Shown here in pieces: positions 45,940-54,973 of a stretch of DNA of 54,973 bases. Made by a program: the position numbers and the translations under genes. The stretch comes from a virus, in the IMG/VR virus record IMGVR_UViG_3300046752_000076, positions 1 through 54,973 of that record; one strand, written 5' to 3'. Under the pieces are notes generated by a model. It was given only the letters and a program-made list of their open reading frames with translations. It searched no databases and had not been told where the DNA came from. The stretch's first letter is position 1, and each line of letters begins with the position of its first letter.

Positions 45940-46718
45940 AGATAACACCGCTCAAGACAACGGATGCTACTATTAGTAGCAAATCCAAGACCTTGGTGTA
46001 CGGGCCACACGGATCGGGTAAGACAACCCAGTGTGCGAACTACGCCAAACGATTTGGGAAGGGCATCATTCTATCAGGAGAAGGTGGGCTTTCGTCTATC
46101 TCTGATATGGAAATTGATTACCTTCCCTTTAGTACGTTTAAAGCAGAGCCTAAAAAAGAAGGTTCATATTCTTTTGTTCAGTTGATGCACTACATGGCAT
46201 CGGACGAGTTTAAAAAAGAAAAGTACCAATGGGTTGCGATAGACAGCGTGACAGAGCTTTCGCAAAGATGCTTTGCAGAAGTGGAACAGGCGCAAAAAGA
46301 TAAAGCAAATAGCTATGATCTGTGGACTATCTACGGACGAGAGATAACTGCTGCGCTCAAGTGGATAAGAGACTTGGATATGCACGTCGTAATGATGTCT
46401 CTTGCTACTGCAAAAGAAGACAAAAGTAACGGCACGACGATGTACTGGCCTATGATGAACCAAGCTAAAATATCAGAGCTGTTGCCTGCGTTATTTGATA
46501 ATGTGTTTGCTCTTATACGAAAGACAAACGAGCAGAACGGCAAGATGACCGTTCAAAGGTATTTGGTGACTGACCAAGTAGGTGGTTGGTACGGCAAGGT
46601 TCGTGACCCCAATCGTCGCCTAGCTCCATTCGAGAACGAGCACGATGTCACCAAGTTATTGGATATAATTTACATGAAAGATGATGAGTACAAAAAGAGG
46701 AGTACAGTAAATGAGTGA
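45936..46718 (+). CDS. Sak4-like RecA-fold ATPase (AAA_24)
   Basis: Start at the ATG at 45936 (MKITPLKTTDATISSKSKTL) overlapping the preceding stop. Walker A is GPHGSGKTT near residue 25, GIILSGEGGLSSISDMEIDY follows, and Walker B is WVAIDSVTELSQRC. HVVMMSLATAKEDKSNG and the Gln/Tyr-rich YWPMMNQAKISELLP complete the AAA_24/Sak4 pattern. Sak4 proteins are short RecA-like ATPases that assist single-strand annealing recombination in phages. Followed by an SSB-like gene and a nuclease gene, as in typical Sak4 operons. Confidence 0.85.
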   Translation: MKITPLKTTDATISSKSKTLVYGPHGSGKTTQCANYAKRFGKGIILSGEGGLSSISDMEIDYLPFSTFKAEPKKEGSYSFVQLMHYMASDEFKKEKYQWVAIDSVTELSQRCFAEVEQAQKDKANSYDLWTIYGREITAALKWIRDLDMHVVMMSLATAKEDKSNGTTMYWPMMNQAKISELLPALFDNVFALIRKTNEQNGKMTVQRYLVTDQVGGWYGKVRDPNRRLAPFENEHDVTKLLDIIYMKDDEYKKRSTVNE

Positions 46719-47151
46719 TTTCATGGGACTAGAGGGCATGGATTTATCCGATGTCGAAGTAAGCACTAACAGAATATTAAGCGTTGGTAGGCACGTCGTT
46801 AAGATTAACGATGCTACCGTTGAGAAGGATGATGGTAAAGATACTGCTCGCCTTGTTCTTTCTTACGAAAATTCTGACGGTAGTATTCGTCAATGGATTT
46901 ATCTGTATCATGGCGGTTCGCCCAAAGCTACCGAGGTTGGCAAGAAGCAGCTTAAAGAGTTGCTCCTAATGACAGGCCACGACGGTAAAGAAGCACCTAA
47001 CGCCTCTTACTTTAAGGGTAAGTCTGTAGGCATCAACGTAAAGAATGAAGAATATAATGGTAAGACCCAATCGAAGGTGTCTTACTTCTTTACGCCTAAA
47101 GAAAAGGAAGCTTCTAGCGGTGACATTAAAGATGACGAAATTCCTTTTTGA
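46711..47151 (+). CDS. DUF669-type single-strand DNA-binding protein
   Basis: A 146-aa OB-fold-type protein: RHVVKINDATVEKDDGKDTA, LVLSYENSDGSIRQWIYLYH and KGKSVGINVKNEEYNGKTQS are strands of a DUF669-like domain. The end DDEIPF matches the acidic C-terminal tip of bacterial SSB (DDDIPF), which binds recombination and replication partners. It overlaps the Sak4-like gene by 8 bases and the nuclease gene by one. It should coat single-stranded phage DNA for annealing and replication. Confidence 0.85.
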   Translation: MSDFMGLEGMDLSDVEVSTNRILSVGRHVVKINDATVEKDDGKDTARLVLSYENSDGSIRQWIYLYHGGSPKATEVGKKQLKELLLMTGHDGKEAPNASYFKGKSVGINVKNEEYNGKTQSKVSYFFTPKEKEASSGDIKDDEIPF

Positions 47152-47978
47152 TGCACCCAATACACCCCCTAGCGCAAAGTGTTCTTGATGCTATAGATCA
47201 GGGCTACGAGCAGGAAGATCGAGGAGAGGCACGATGTTATATCGGTGCTAGTATGGCAGGGACAGATTGCGTAGCGCAAATGTCTCTTTCTCTTCGTGGC
47301 TTCCCTGATGTACCTGTTGATCCACAGTTACAGAGAATATTTTTTGCTGGGCACAAGATCGAGGATTGGGTTGTTTACGACCTTAAAAGAAGAGCCGATC
47401 TTAGGGTGTTTGAGAAAGACGATTTAACAGGTCGTCAGCATAGGAAAGAGTGGCTGAACGGTCATGTGGTTTGTAACTCAGATGGGCTTGTAGACTTTGA
47501 AGATGGTTCGGGTCAGGCAATCCTAGAGATCAAATCGATGAACGATGCAAACTTTAAGAAGTTTATGTCAGTCGGAGTAAAGGCATCGCATCGAAAGTAT
47601 TATCGGCAAATGCAGATGATGATGGCGATGTTTAGGATCGAGCGTAGTTTGTTTGTTTCGTACAATAAAAATAACAGTCAATATCATTGTGAAATAGTTC
47701 TATTCGATCAAGAAGAATGGGACGAAATGTACGTTAAGATACAAGCTGCTCTTGATGGGCAGGCAGGACGTGTCGCTGCGACACCCGAAGATTGGAGATG
47801 CAAGTCGTGCTTCAAGAGGGAAAGCTGTTGGAATATTCCAGATGTTCGTCCTGCCTGTCGTTTCTGTAAACATAGCTTTGCGAATAAAGATGGTGGGTGG
47901 ACATGCAAGCTGAACAATCAAGAGTGTGAAGGCACTTGCGATCAGTACGAAATGTTTAGACCAACCGAGAAAGTATAA
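47151..47978 (+). CDS. Cas4/RecB-like PD-(D/E)XK exonuclease
   Basis: ATG at 47151 overlaps the SSB-like stop (TGATG); an in-frame TTG lies just before. The 275-aa protein has the PD-(D/E)XK order GHKIEDW (E71), NSDGLVD (D111) and AILEIKS (E126-x-K128), then YYRQMQMMMAMF. At the end are CKSCFKRESCW and a second set CRFCKHSF...TCKLN...CEGTCDQY, as in Cas4-like nucleases with iron-sulfur or zinc sites; here an extra Zn-ribbon-like block follows. Acts as recombination exonuclease with the Sak4/SSB pair. Confidence 0.85.
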   Translation: MHPIHPLAQSVLDAIDQGYEQEDRGEARCYIGASMAGTDCVAQMSLSLRGFPDVPVDPQLQRIFFAGHKIEDWVVYDLKRRADLRVFEKDDLTGRQHRKEWLNGHVVCNSDGLVDFEDGSGQAILEIKSMNDANFKKFMSVGVKASHRKYYRQMQMMMAMFRIERSLFVSYNKNNSQYHCEIVLFDQEEWDEMYVKIQAALDGQAGRVAATPEDWRCKSCFKRESCWNIPDVRPACRFCKHSFANKDGGWTCKLNNQECEGTCDQYEMFRPTEKV

Positions 47979-47980
47979 CA

Positions 47981-48211
47981 ATGGACGAAATATTTACTGA
48001 ATTAAGTGATGCACGTCAGGGTATTATCAGGAAAGAAGCTGAGATCGAGAGTATATACGAACGACTTGAGGCTTTAGATACGACAGATGTTGACGATATT
48101 CACCGTGCCAAAACAAAGTTACGGCATGAGAAAGAGCGTCTGGTTGATCTTAAATGTAGAGCAACCGAACTTGAAATTGACCTTATGAGAAGGCAGAAAA
48201 AATATGAGTAA
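47981..48211 (+). CDS. Coiled-coil protein, unknown (76 aa)
   Basis: A 76-aa acidic-basic coiled coil (RQGIIRKEAEIESIYERLEA; KTKLRHEKERLVDLKCRATE). It starts two bases after the nuclease stop and overlaps the next gene by 8. It may serve as an oligomer or subunit bridge of the recombination proteins. Not recognised. Confidence 0.6.
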   Translation: MDEIFTELSDARQGIIRKEAEIESIYERLEALDTTDVDDIHRAKTKLRHEKERLVDLKCRATELEIDLMRRQKKYE

Positions 48212-48512
48212 GCTGCGCGACCTACCTTTGGATGAGGGTAAGAGACTAATTAACACTGACCGTAACAAAGAGTATGGCGAACCATACGATAACTTCTCTG
48301 ACATAGCTGCGATGATAACGGCTATACTGCGAAGCATCCTCAAAGATGGTGAGCGCGTACGTGTCGAGCATGTTGCAATGATAATGATTATCGTCAAGCT
48401 TTCGCGTATGACCACATCACCCGATAAGTTCGATAGTTGGGCAGACATTGCAGGCTACGTAGGAACTGGATGGGAAGCTATTGCTGTTGATCGGGGGATA
48501 AATACCGACTAA
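48204..48512 (+). CDS. DUF6378-like small helical protein (102 aa)
   Basis: A 102-aa protein with TDRNKEYGEPYDNFSDIAAM, GERVRVEHVAMIMIIVKLSR and FDSWADIAGYVG. The RN..YG...NF..IA...........D........K..R.......D.W.DIAGY pattern is one I know from a phage family of MazG-like all-alpha proteins (DUF6378). Some relatives may act on nucleotides, but no pyrophosphohydrolase metal motif is plain here. Its stop overlaps the stop of the convergent giant virion gene by 3 bases. Confidence 0.75.
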   Translation: MSKLRDLPLDEGKRLINTDRNKEYGEPYDNFSDIAAMITAILRSILKDGERVRVEHVAMIMIIVKLSRMTTSPDKFDSWADIAGYVGTGWEAIAVDRGINTD

Positions 48513-51500
48513 CCCCAACCATTACCCCAGCCTGATTTACTACCGCCCTTCTTGCTGCGCTCTCCTGCAACACTATCTACGATACCTTCTTTAGCCCAAG
48601 ACACGCCACCGAGAACTGGTACTCGTCCTACTACTTCTCGAACTGCTGCTCTCTTTTCTCCGTTGGTATCGTCTTGATCCCACCATGATCGAGCACCTTG
48701 AAGCACAGTCGTAGCGTCATTGAATAGCCCAACTGTCGGGCCACCAATTGTTTCTAAGTTTCTTTGTGCTCCGTACGCACCGTTATCAGATTGTGAAGCT
48801 ATGTCGTACATCAGCTCGCCAATAAGACCAAGACCACCTAAAGCTATCATACCATCAAAGTACCAACCCATAAGCATATCCATGTCTTCGTTTTCTTCAA
48901 AGGCAGTGGTCAGTGTTTCAGAAAGCTTTCGTTCACGTAAGGTAAACTCCCTGTTATCTTCACCACCACGACCTTGAATAATGTCTTTCGTACCGACAGC
49001 TATACCACCCATGGCAGGGCCAGCTACTAAAAGCGCAGCCAGTGGTGCAAGTCTATTGTCACTTTGTCCTACAAAAGCTTTTGCGAAGTTAGCGCCACGT
49101 TCAGCAGTAGTGTTACCTCTAAATGCTTCGCCAGCCACAGTGTTTATCAGTCTTGTCATCATCAAAGGATATGATTTCAACTGAAACGCAATCGCACCTA
49201 GCGGTGTTTGTGCCCATAACGGTATGTCATTTGGGTTAGGCGTAAAGATCATTTGGTTTGTCAGCTTAATCATAGAAGCCGAAACTTTATCAGCCATTGG
49301 ATGTTCGTTATTTGTAAAACGGCTTTCCATTATCATATCTAAATCAAGTGACTGATCTTGTACTAACTCACCTAAACCCTCTTCGTTAAGTATACGACGA
49401 GCAATACGACCAGCTCTAGAATTCGGACGCTGCTTTAAAATTCTATGCTGGGCTTTAACGTGTTCGTACGATACGGCAGCAGCCACATCTCTCATCATGT
49501 CTGTCCAGGGGGTAAGCAATGTGGCGTTAAAAAAGCCAGTCATAAACTGCGTACTATCTACCCCATGAGCAACCGTAAGTCTTTGATGCACTGCGTTTTC
49601 TGTAGCAGCACCGATATTTCGGATCATATCTCGATACTCTGGATCAACTGCAAACTTACGAAGAGATTTAACATATGCGCCCATATCACCCGTTCGTACT
49701 AACGGCAGCACTAGATCACCAAGAGACGTTAAGGTTGTGAACCCAAGTAGTGTAACTGCGTTGACCCCACGTAACCATTTAGAAGCGTTACGCATAGAAA
49801 ATGTTCCATGTACTCCATCAATAGGTCGTCGCATTGCAGAGTTCATAAAACCTTGTGCGTGCTGTAGGTTTCTGTTTGATGGTACGTCGGTAAGACCTTT
49901 TGTGTCGCCTAGCGCACTAGCTATTGCAGAAGCTCTTTTTTTAAAGTTGTTACGTAAAAGCTCTGCGTCTGGGTTGTCGTCAAGCCTATCACCAAGAAGT
50001 TCCATAATGTTAGCTTCTATCTCAGGTGCTGTTTTACCGTCCCTTGCCATATCAATAAGCTGTTGAGCTTTTTGTTCTGCTTCAAACTTATTTTTTATTG
50101 GCGCATAGAAATAATCATTTCTAAACGTCTGGGTTTTGGTGCCGTGATCTGTCATGCCTGATCGCGTCCAATTAGTTGTAATAATCTTATTGCTTGAAAG
50201 CAGCTTTCCAATAGCCTGACGAGCGTTCATTGGCTGAGACAGGATAGCCATGTAATCATGGTATCCATGTGCGCCTACTCCAAATTTTTCTGATATGTCT
50301 ATACGATGTTCTAAGTTGTCACTGTATTTAGTCATAGCAACGAGCAGATCATTCTCTAAAAACACACCCAAGCTATCAGGTACATCCATGTCAGCAAACT
50401 CTGGGAACTCGTCAAGGCGAATAAGTCTGGTGTAGTCTAAGTGATCTGACTGATCTCCTGCTTTATCGGCGTTACGTTTAAAGTTTTGCGCTGGGTTAGA
50501 GTACACACCATCTTCGTCTGTAAGTCTTTGCATTACGCGTCGAGCTGCCGCTTCTGCTTTAGCCGCTTCGCCTGTTCCGTTTCTTTCTGCCAAGAAATAC
50601 TTTTTAAGTCTGCGAACAAACTCTTCTGGGTCGGCTTGGATCAAGTCCTTGCGCCATACCTGTGGGAAATAGTTTTTCTTTAAGTTGCCAACAAGAGCAC
50701 CAGATGCACGCAATCGACCAGTAGCTTCGTCAAGATAACCACGTACATGGTCATATGTAATCCTTTCTGATGGGTCAAGTTCACCAACTTTATTTGCATC
50801 TCGTAGCGCACTGATAATTCGTAAGTGGCTGGCTGGCTGTGTCATACGGCGTCTTGGGTTGATGCCCATTGCACCCATTGCACTTTCAGCCATCATTTGT
50901 GGCCCTGTTCGAAAGTAGTTTGTAAGTTTATTTTTACTATCAGGTAACTCTTTTAGCATTTTTGTAAGAGGTATAATAAACTTACCCATACGTGCGTTTG
51001 TTCTTTCAAAGTGACCACCACTTCCATCCGTAGGCTCAAAGAAATTAGCAAGATTTCTTATACCCGAACGGTTCATTATTTTTGAGTTAGTACGAAACGG
51101 ATTGTAAATATTAGACTTACGTATTTCGGCTGCTGCATCAGCAGGCATACCTCTTCCCCTGGCAACTGCCACCATTGCTTCTAGCGTACGAGCAGGAACG
51201 CCAGCTTCTTCTAGTTCTCCTGCTGCTTGGTTTATAACTCGTATTGTGTTGTCACCTTCGACGGCTTGGATTATTCTACCGTTTACTGAGTGAAGCTGTG
51301 AACCTTCACCAATAACAGGTGTTGATGCTTCAAACACATCACTTCGTATGTTACGAACGTTTCGGTTAGACAGCATCATTTTAACGTCACCAAGATTTAC
51401 GCTAGTAAAACCAGCCTCTTGCATTGACTTCTTAAACTTACGAACGCCGCCCATAATTCCTACAACCTTACGTGCCATTTCTTCGGCAGTATGCACACCC

Positions 51501-54500
51501 GTAATTGCGTCAAGGTCGTTAGCTTCTCTGTTCTTACCTAGTGATCTCATTTGCCCGATTAGTGTAGTGATAAGATCATCTGATCCTGCCATGTTTTCAA
51601 TAAATACAGCAGGAGTTGTATCTCTTACAAAAACAGGTTCTACAGTTGTAGATACTTCAACACCTAATCCTTGCAATTCTTCGGAAAGAAGATCATCCAT
51701 TGTGTATAGTTTATCTATGTGGGCTGACGAAGAACTGTTGTCTAATCTGGCAGTATTAATCTTTGCCCTTGCTAAACTAATTTGATCGACCAGCTCTGTT
51801 GCATCTTCTTTTTTATCTACTGGTGCAGAAGATATTAAAGCCTCTCTTACGTTCTCCATCGTATTGCTTGGTGCTCTAGTTACATATTGACCAGAACCAA
51901 ACACACCATCTCTTACACCGTCGCGATAAAAAGGAATAACGCTGTCGCCAGTAAACTCTCGCACGGCGGCATACCCAGAAGCTGTGTAGTCGCTAATTAT
52001 TTCGTGAGAAAAGTCTTCAGCAAACTCTGCTGGTACACGGTCAACAAACCTAGTTCGAGGACTTCCTTTTGATGGATTGGCACTACCGATCATGTCTCCA
52101 TAGGCAGTGATGCCAGAAAATCTTTCTCTCGCAACAGGACTTTTAATCATGCCGTTGAGTACATACCCAGCAGCTTCGGAAGCGTCTTGCTCTAGCTCTT
52201 CCAAAAAGTCATCAAACAAGTCAGCATCTTCGCCATCCATTATTCTAGAAATAGATTTTAGCTGTGGCTTACTTGAGTTAATGTCGTTTACTTCAGCAAG
52301 TGTATCGGCAAAAAGTTTCTCTGGCGATATGTTAAGTACTTGAGATGCCTTAGATAATACATTTCGAGAAGCGTGCGTAATAACATTGCTAGAATACAAC
52401 GCTTCTCCTACGAACGTAATAGCTTGCGTAACATCATCGCTTCGTTGCAAATTTGTCGCTGCTGTTCGTACGGCTTTTCTGTACGAAGAGTACGAATTTG
52501 CGTCAATTGATTGTGGCAGGCTTTCTGACCCAAGCCGAGCCATCCTTGCTGTAACTGTTCTAGCAGCAAGTTCGGTGTCGTTGCTTCGGTGTGTAATGCC
52601 TCGGAGATACTCACGCATTTTCATTGTAGCATTTGATGGTATCCCATTCTCGAAAGACGTACCCATATCTTGTGATTGCTCGATTATTATAGCATTACTT
52701 ACAGGTGTGGATTGTCTAGCCTTTCGAGCCTGCTTTCTGGTACGCATTAAGTGTTTTAAAATATTAGTTGCTTGCTCTGGTGATGCGCCAAAACCCTTTA
52801 TAACCTGTCCGTCTGCTGACATAGCAAGGCCAAGAGTTATTTCTGGTTGCTGCACAGATACTGCTATACCCTGATTGCCCCCCGTTTTTTCCTTGGACTG
52901 CATTTTATTAAAGATCGCCTGCTCTTCTTGAGTAAGCACAACATCTTTTGTTTCGGTATTAACAAGATGCTTAACTCTATTAGATAGCTTCTTACCAAAC
53001 TCGGTTGGCTTACCGTCTTTACCTATCTGACGACGATACTCGCTAAGAGCTTCAGCAAGTGAGTAATTGTTTAGATCATTACCCTTAGTGGATTTTGTTA
53101 CCTCTCCTGCAAACTCTCTGGCGTTTACTTTACCCTGATCTTGCATAATAGTTTGCATAGTTTTCTTAAACTTAGCTCTATTAAGATTAGTGACGCGCTT
53201 TACTTTTTGCTCGAAGTTCTTGATCTTTTCTATCTTTGCAGGAGTGAAAGAGTTTGCTTGGCGAAGCGACAACACTACGTCTGAAAGCTTGGCTTCTGGT
53301 ATATCACCGTACTCAATGTCTAGGTATGCCTCATTGATTTCGTCAAGCTTACCCTCTGAATATCTCTCAAGACCTTTATCCCAAAGCTCGATAATGTCTT
53401 TTTCCATATCAGAGTGGAATACAGAACCACCAATAATACTATCATCGCCTGCTTCGCTAACGGTGTAATCTGTAGATGCAGTGATCTCGTTTATTTGTTT
53501 AGCGTAATCACTCATACGCTTATGGCCTTTGATTGCTTTAAAAGCACCAGTATACCTACCGATAAGTACTGTATCTGTTGGCGTAATCTTGCCGTCTACT
53601 GAGCTACGTCTTGCTGCAATACCACGCGCTCTTTGTGTCATCGTTATAGATGAGAAAGCGTTTGCAATAGACCTTGCGGCAAAGGCAAGTTTTGCTGGAT
53701 CATGTAAATCAGGGTATCCTTCACGCGCTGCTTTAAACGCATGGATGCCTTCTCTGATTTCCATATACCTTGCCTGCAATGCTTTACCCAGTTTTGAGCT
53801 TGCATCTTTAGGGTTTGTAAACCTTGTGCGTAACGCTTCGTCTTTGTTTGCAATCATTTTTTCAAAGATTGCTTCGTACTCTTTAGAAACAAAATGCCTG
53901 TTTGTAATGTGGTTCCATAGCTTCTTAATAAGATCAGCAGCTTTATCAAAAAAGCTCATAGGAGCTATAGGAGCATTGTATTTGTGGTGTGCATATGTCG
54001 CGAACTGATTTGCAAAAACTTCAGCCGCATTTTGTTTTGCATTAGCAACCCCTGCGCTTTTGCCATTTATTTGTACGAGGGGAGAATGTGCATCGAGCAA
54101 AGTTCCTTCAACCCTGTCAGAGACAAAGCCTCCGTCAAACTTACCGTTAGCGTAATAGTATTCACCAACCTGTTCCCAAAACTCTCTTTTAAGTTCTGGC
54201 GTCATTAAGTTATCGTAAGCCCAATGACCAAGTTCGTGCATAATTGTAAACGATCCAGTTATGCCAGTCTTTGTACCGTCACGATCCATTTTGTCAGGAT
54301 CAAGAAAGATGCGGTTAAAATCATCACCCATTATAACCGCGCCTTCAGCTTCGGCTTGTAGGTTTTCCATATAGTTCGGAGAATTTATAGTACGGTCTTT
54401 AAACGTTTCTGCCTTTGCAGAATAAAGACCATTTACGTTGTCATCCATCATAACTGATAAATCGTAATTTTTTAGCCGCTCAAATATTGGTGCTCGATCT

Positions 54501-54973
54501 GATGGAGATATTGCTCTTATCATTCTCTCAACGTGAGCAAACTGGGTTTTATTAAGATTAGTTGCTAATTTACGTAACTGATCTACAGACTTTTGAATAC
54601 CCTGTGTTGGCTTACGTATGCCAAAAGGAGCTTCGTTTCCTATTACTTCTAGGTAAGCGTTGATGCTATCTAGCTTACGTTCAAAATCTACTTCTTGCCC
54701 TCCAACAAAAGTTCTCCAATCAGAACCTTCAAGATCATTAAGCACATCATTCAAAGCGCCTATGCTTGGCTGAGAAGCTAAAAAGTCGTCTAATGTTTCT
54801 TCTACCACACCGCTATCAACAAGTCTCGAACCAATCCAAAGTCTATTGGCAAGCTGTTTACCCTCTGGTGTAGAAGCAAGTCTTTTAATATCTACAACCG
54901 TAGCTGCTATATCTTCGTAGTTCATCGGCCCTTTGGGTACATTCGTACGAACTTCTTTTGGAGCAGGCTGCGC
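48509..54973 (-). CDS. Giant internal virion (ejection) protein with HELGH metallopeptidase motif (open at right edge)
   Basis: The frame is open for 16 codons beyond an internal ATG at 54925 to the window edge, so it is incomplete at its start; at least 2,154 residues are present. Counting from that ATG, HELGH at 230-234 with GHWAYDNL following is a zinc metallopeptidase motif. Residues about 1000-1070 contain FYRDGVRDGVFGSGQYVTRAP, which faintly resembles an ADP-ribosyltransferase loop. Long coiled coils and helical parts make up the rest, and hydrophobic helices near the end (LLVAGPAMGGIAVGTKD; WYFDGMIALGGLGLIGELMY) could enter membranes. Size and plan fit polyvalent ejection proteins of podoviruses. 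The C-terminus ends Gly/Ser/Lys-rich. Confidence 0.8.
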   Translation of the reverse strand, partial: AQPAPKEVRTNVPKGPMNYEDIAATVVDIKRLASTPEGKQLANRLWIGSRLVDSGVVEETLDDFLASQPSIGALNDVLNDLEGSDWRTFVGGQEVDFERKLDSINAYLEVIGNEAPFGIRKPTQGIQKSVDQLRKLATNLNKTQFAHVERMIRAISPSDRAPIFERLKNYDLSVMMDDNVNGLYSAKAETFKDRTINSPNYMENLQAEAEGAVIMGDDFNRIFLDPDKMDRDGTKTGITGSFTIMHELGHWAYDNLMTPELKREFWEQVGEYYYANGKFDGGFVSDRVEGTLLDAHSPLVQINGKSAGVANAKQNAAEVFANQFATYAHHKYNAPIAPMSFFDKAADLIKKLWNHITNRHFVSKEYEAIFEKMIANKDEALRTRFTNPKDASSKLGKALQARYMEIREGIHAFKAAREGYPDLHDPAKLAFAARSIANAFSSITMTQRARGIAARRSSVDGKITPTDTVLIGRYTGAFKAIKGHKRMSDYAKQINEITASTDYTVSEAGDDSIIGGSVFHSDMEKDIIELWDKGLERYSEGKLDEINEAYLDIEYGDIPEAKLSDVVLSLRQANSFTPAKIEKIKNFEQKVKRVTNLNRAKFKKTMQTIMQDQGKVNAREFAGEVTKSTKGNDLNNYSLAEALSEYRRQIGKDGKPTEFGKKLSNRVKHLVNTETKDVVLTQEEQAIFNKMQSKEKTGGNQGIAVSVQQPEITLGLAMSADGQVIKGFGASPEQATNILKHLMRTRKQARKARQSTPVSNAIIIEQSQDMGTSFENGIPSNATMKMREYLRGITHRSNDTELAARTVTARMARLGSESLPQSIDANSYSSYRKAVRTAATNLQRSDDVTQAITFVGEALYSSNVITHASRNVLSKASQVLNISPEKLFADTLAEVNDINSSKPQLKSISRIMDGEDADLFDDFLEELEQDASEAAGYVLNGMIKSPVARERFSGITAYGDMIGSANPSKGSPRTRFVDRVPAEFAEDFSHEIISDYTASGYAAVREFTGDSVIPFYRDGVRDGVFGSGQYVTRAPSNTMENVREALISSAPVDKKEDATELVDQISLARAKINTARLDNSSSSAHIDKLYTMDDLLSEELQGLGVEVSTTVEPVFVRDTTPAVFIENMAGSDDLITTLIGQMRSLGKNREANDLDAITGVHTAEEMARKVVGIMGGVRKFKKSMQEAGFTSVNLGDVKMMLSNRNVRNIRSDVFEASTPVIGEGSQLHSVNGRIIQAVEGDNTIRVINQAAGELEEAGVPARTLEAMVAVARGRGMPADAAAEIRKSNIYNPFRTNSKIMNRSGIRNLANFFEPTDGSGGHFERTNARMGKFIIPLTKMLKELPDSKNKLTNYFRTGPQMMAESAMGAMGINPRRRMTQPASHLRIISALRDANKVGELDPSERITYDHVRGYLDEATGRLRASGALVGNLKKNYFPQVWRKDLIQADPEEFVRRLKKYFLAERNGTGEAAKAEAAARRVMQRLTDEDGVYSNPAQNFKRNADKAGDQSDHLDYTRLIRLDEFPEFADMDVPDSLGVFLENDLLVAMTKYSDNLEHRIDISEKFGVGAHGYHDYMAILSQPMNARQAIGKLLSSNKIITTNWTRSGMTDHGTKTQTFRNDYFYAPIKNKFEAEQKAQQLIDMARDGKTAPEIEANIMELLGDRLDDNPDAELLRNNFKKRASAIASALGDTKGLTDVPSNRNLQHAQGFMNSAMRRPIDGVHGTFSMRNASKWLRGVNAVTLLGFTTLTSLGDLVLPLVRTGDMGAYVKSLRKFAVDPEYRDMIRNIGAATENAVHQRLTVAHGVDSTQFMTGFFNATLLTPWTDMMRDVAAAVSYEHVKAQHRILKQRPNSRAGRIARRILNEEGLGELVQDQSLDLDMIMESRFTNNEHPMADKVSASMIKLTNQMIFTPNPNDIPLWAQTPLGAIAFQLKSYPLMMTRLINTVAGEAFRGNTTAERGANFAKAFVGQSDNRLAPLAALLVAGPAMGGIAVGTKDIIQGRGGEDNREFTLRERKLSETLTTAFEENEDMDMLMGWYFDGMIALGGLGLIGELMYDIASQSDNGAYGAQRNLETIGGPTVGLFNDATTVLQGARSWWDQDDTNGEKRAAVREVVGRVPVLGGVSWAKEGIVDSVAGERSKKGGSKSGWGNGWG

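Overview
The window reads as the near-complete genome of a temperate, podovirus-type tailed phage (Caudoviricetes), cut open inside one giant virion gene. Evidence for a phage: a small/large terminase pair, a portal, a scaffold-like protein, an HK97-fold-type major capsid candidate, T7-like adaptor and nozzle candidates, several fibre proteins, very large internal virion proteins and no tape-measure gene. Evidence for a temperate life style: a tyrosine integrase next to a 40-nt fragment of a bacterial tRNA-Ser(GCU) gene that is probably the attP core. The tRNA fragment has an alphaproteobacterial look, and several small proteins (DUF5872-like, DUF6321-like, a cupredoxin domain in a tail protein) are types I associate with marine phages, so a marine alphaproteobacterial host is my best guess. 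No DNA or RNA polymerase gene is visible.

Layout. 1-26223 (minus strand): virion module. From its upstream end: terS, terL, portal, a tail-fibre block (about 16.8-22.3 kb) with a glycine-rich adhesin and a cupredoxin-bearing protein, a 2OG-Fe(II) oxygenase, a run of very small lysine-rich proteins (14.7-15.8 kb), scaffold, major capsid, adaptor, nozzle, fibre, a GNAT acetyltransferase and internal virion proteins. The module continues off the left edge into a gene whose remainder probably enters at the right edge (48509-54973). 26224-26636: divergent control region. 26637-35736 (plus strand): early operons with small unknown proteins, a short m5C methyltransferase-like protein, a P-loop kinase, a MoxR/CobS-like AAA+ ATPase paired with a CobT-like VWA protein that also carries a zinc-metallopeptidase motif, and a SleB-like cell-wall hydrolase. 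36025-45416 (minus strand): an unknown gene, attP, integrase, LuxR-type and winged-helix regulators, a lysis cassette (spanin pair, T7-lysozyme-like amidase, small membrane proteins), two PD-(D/E)XK nucleases, a Zn-ribbon HTH protein, a candidate replication origin, a primase-polymerase/helicase and a Cro-like repressor. 45520-48512 (plus strand): recombination operon with a Sak4-like ATPase, an SSB-like protein ending in DDEIPF, and a Cas4/RecB-like nuclease.

How the parts fit: replication probably starts near the primase-helicase and borrows the host polymerase. Sak4, SSB and nuclease give annealing and concatemer formation for headful-type packaging. Integrase and the regulators set lysogeny. 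Virion genes are organised in sub-operons; many of their boundaries carry a short conserved minus-strand motif (RRGGACGAC), sometimes directly after a hairpin terminator, which I propose is a phage-specific late regulatory element. GC content (by eye mid-40s percent, not computed) appears higher in the first early genes.
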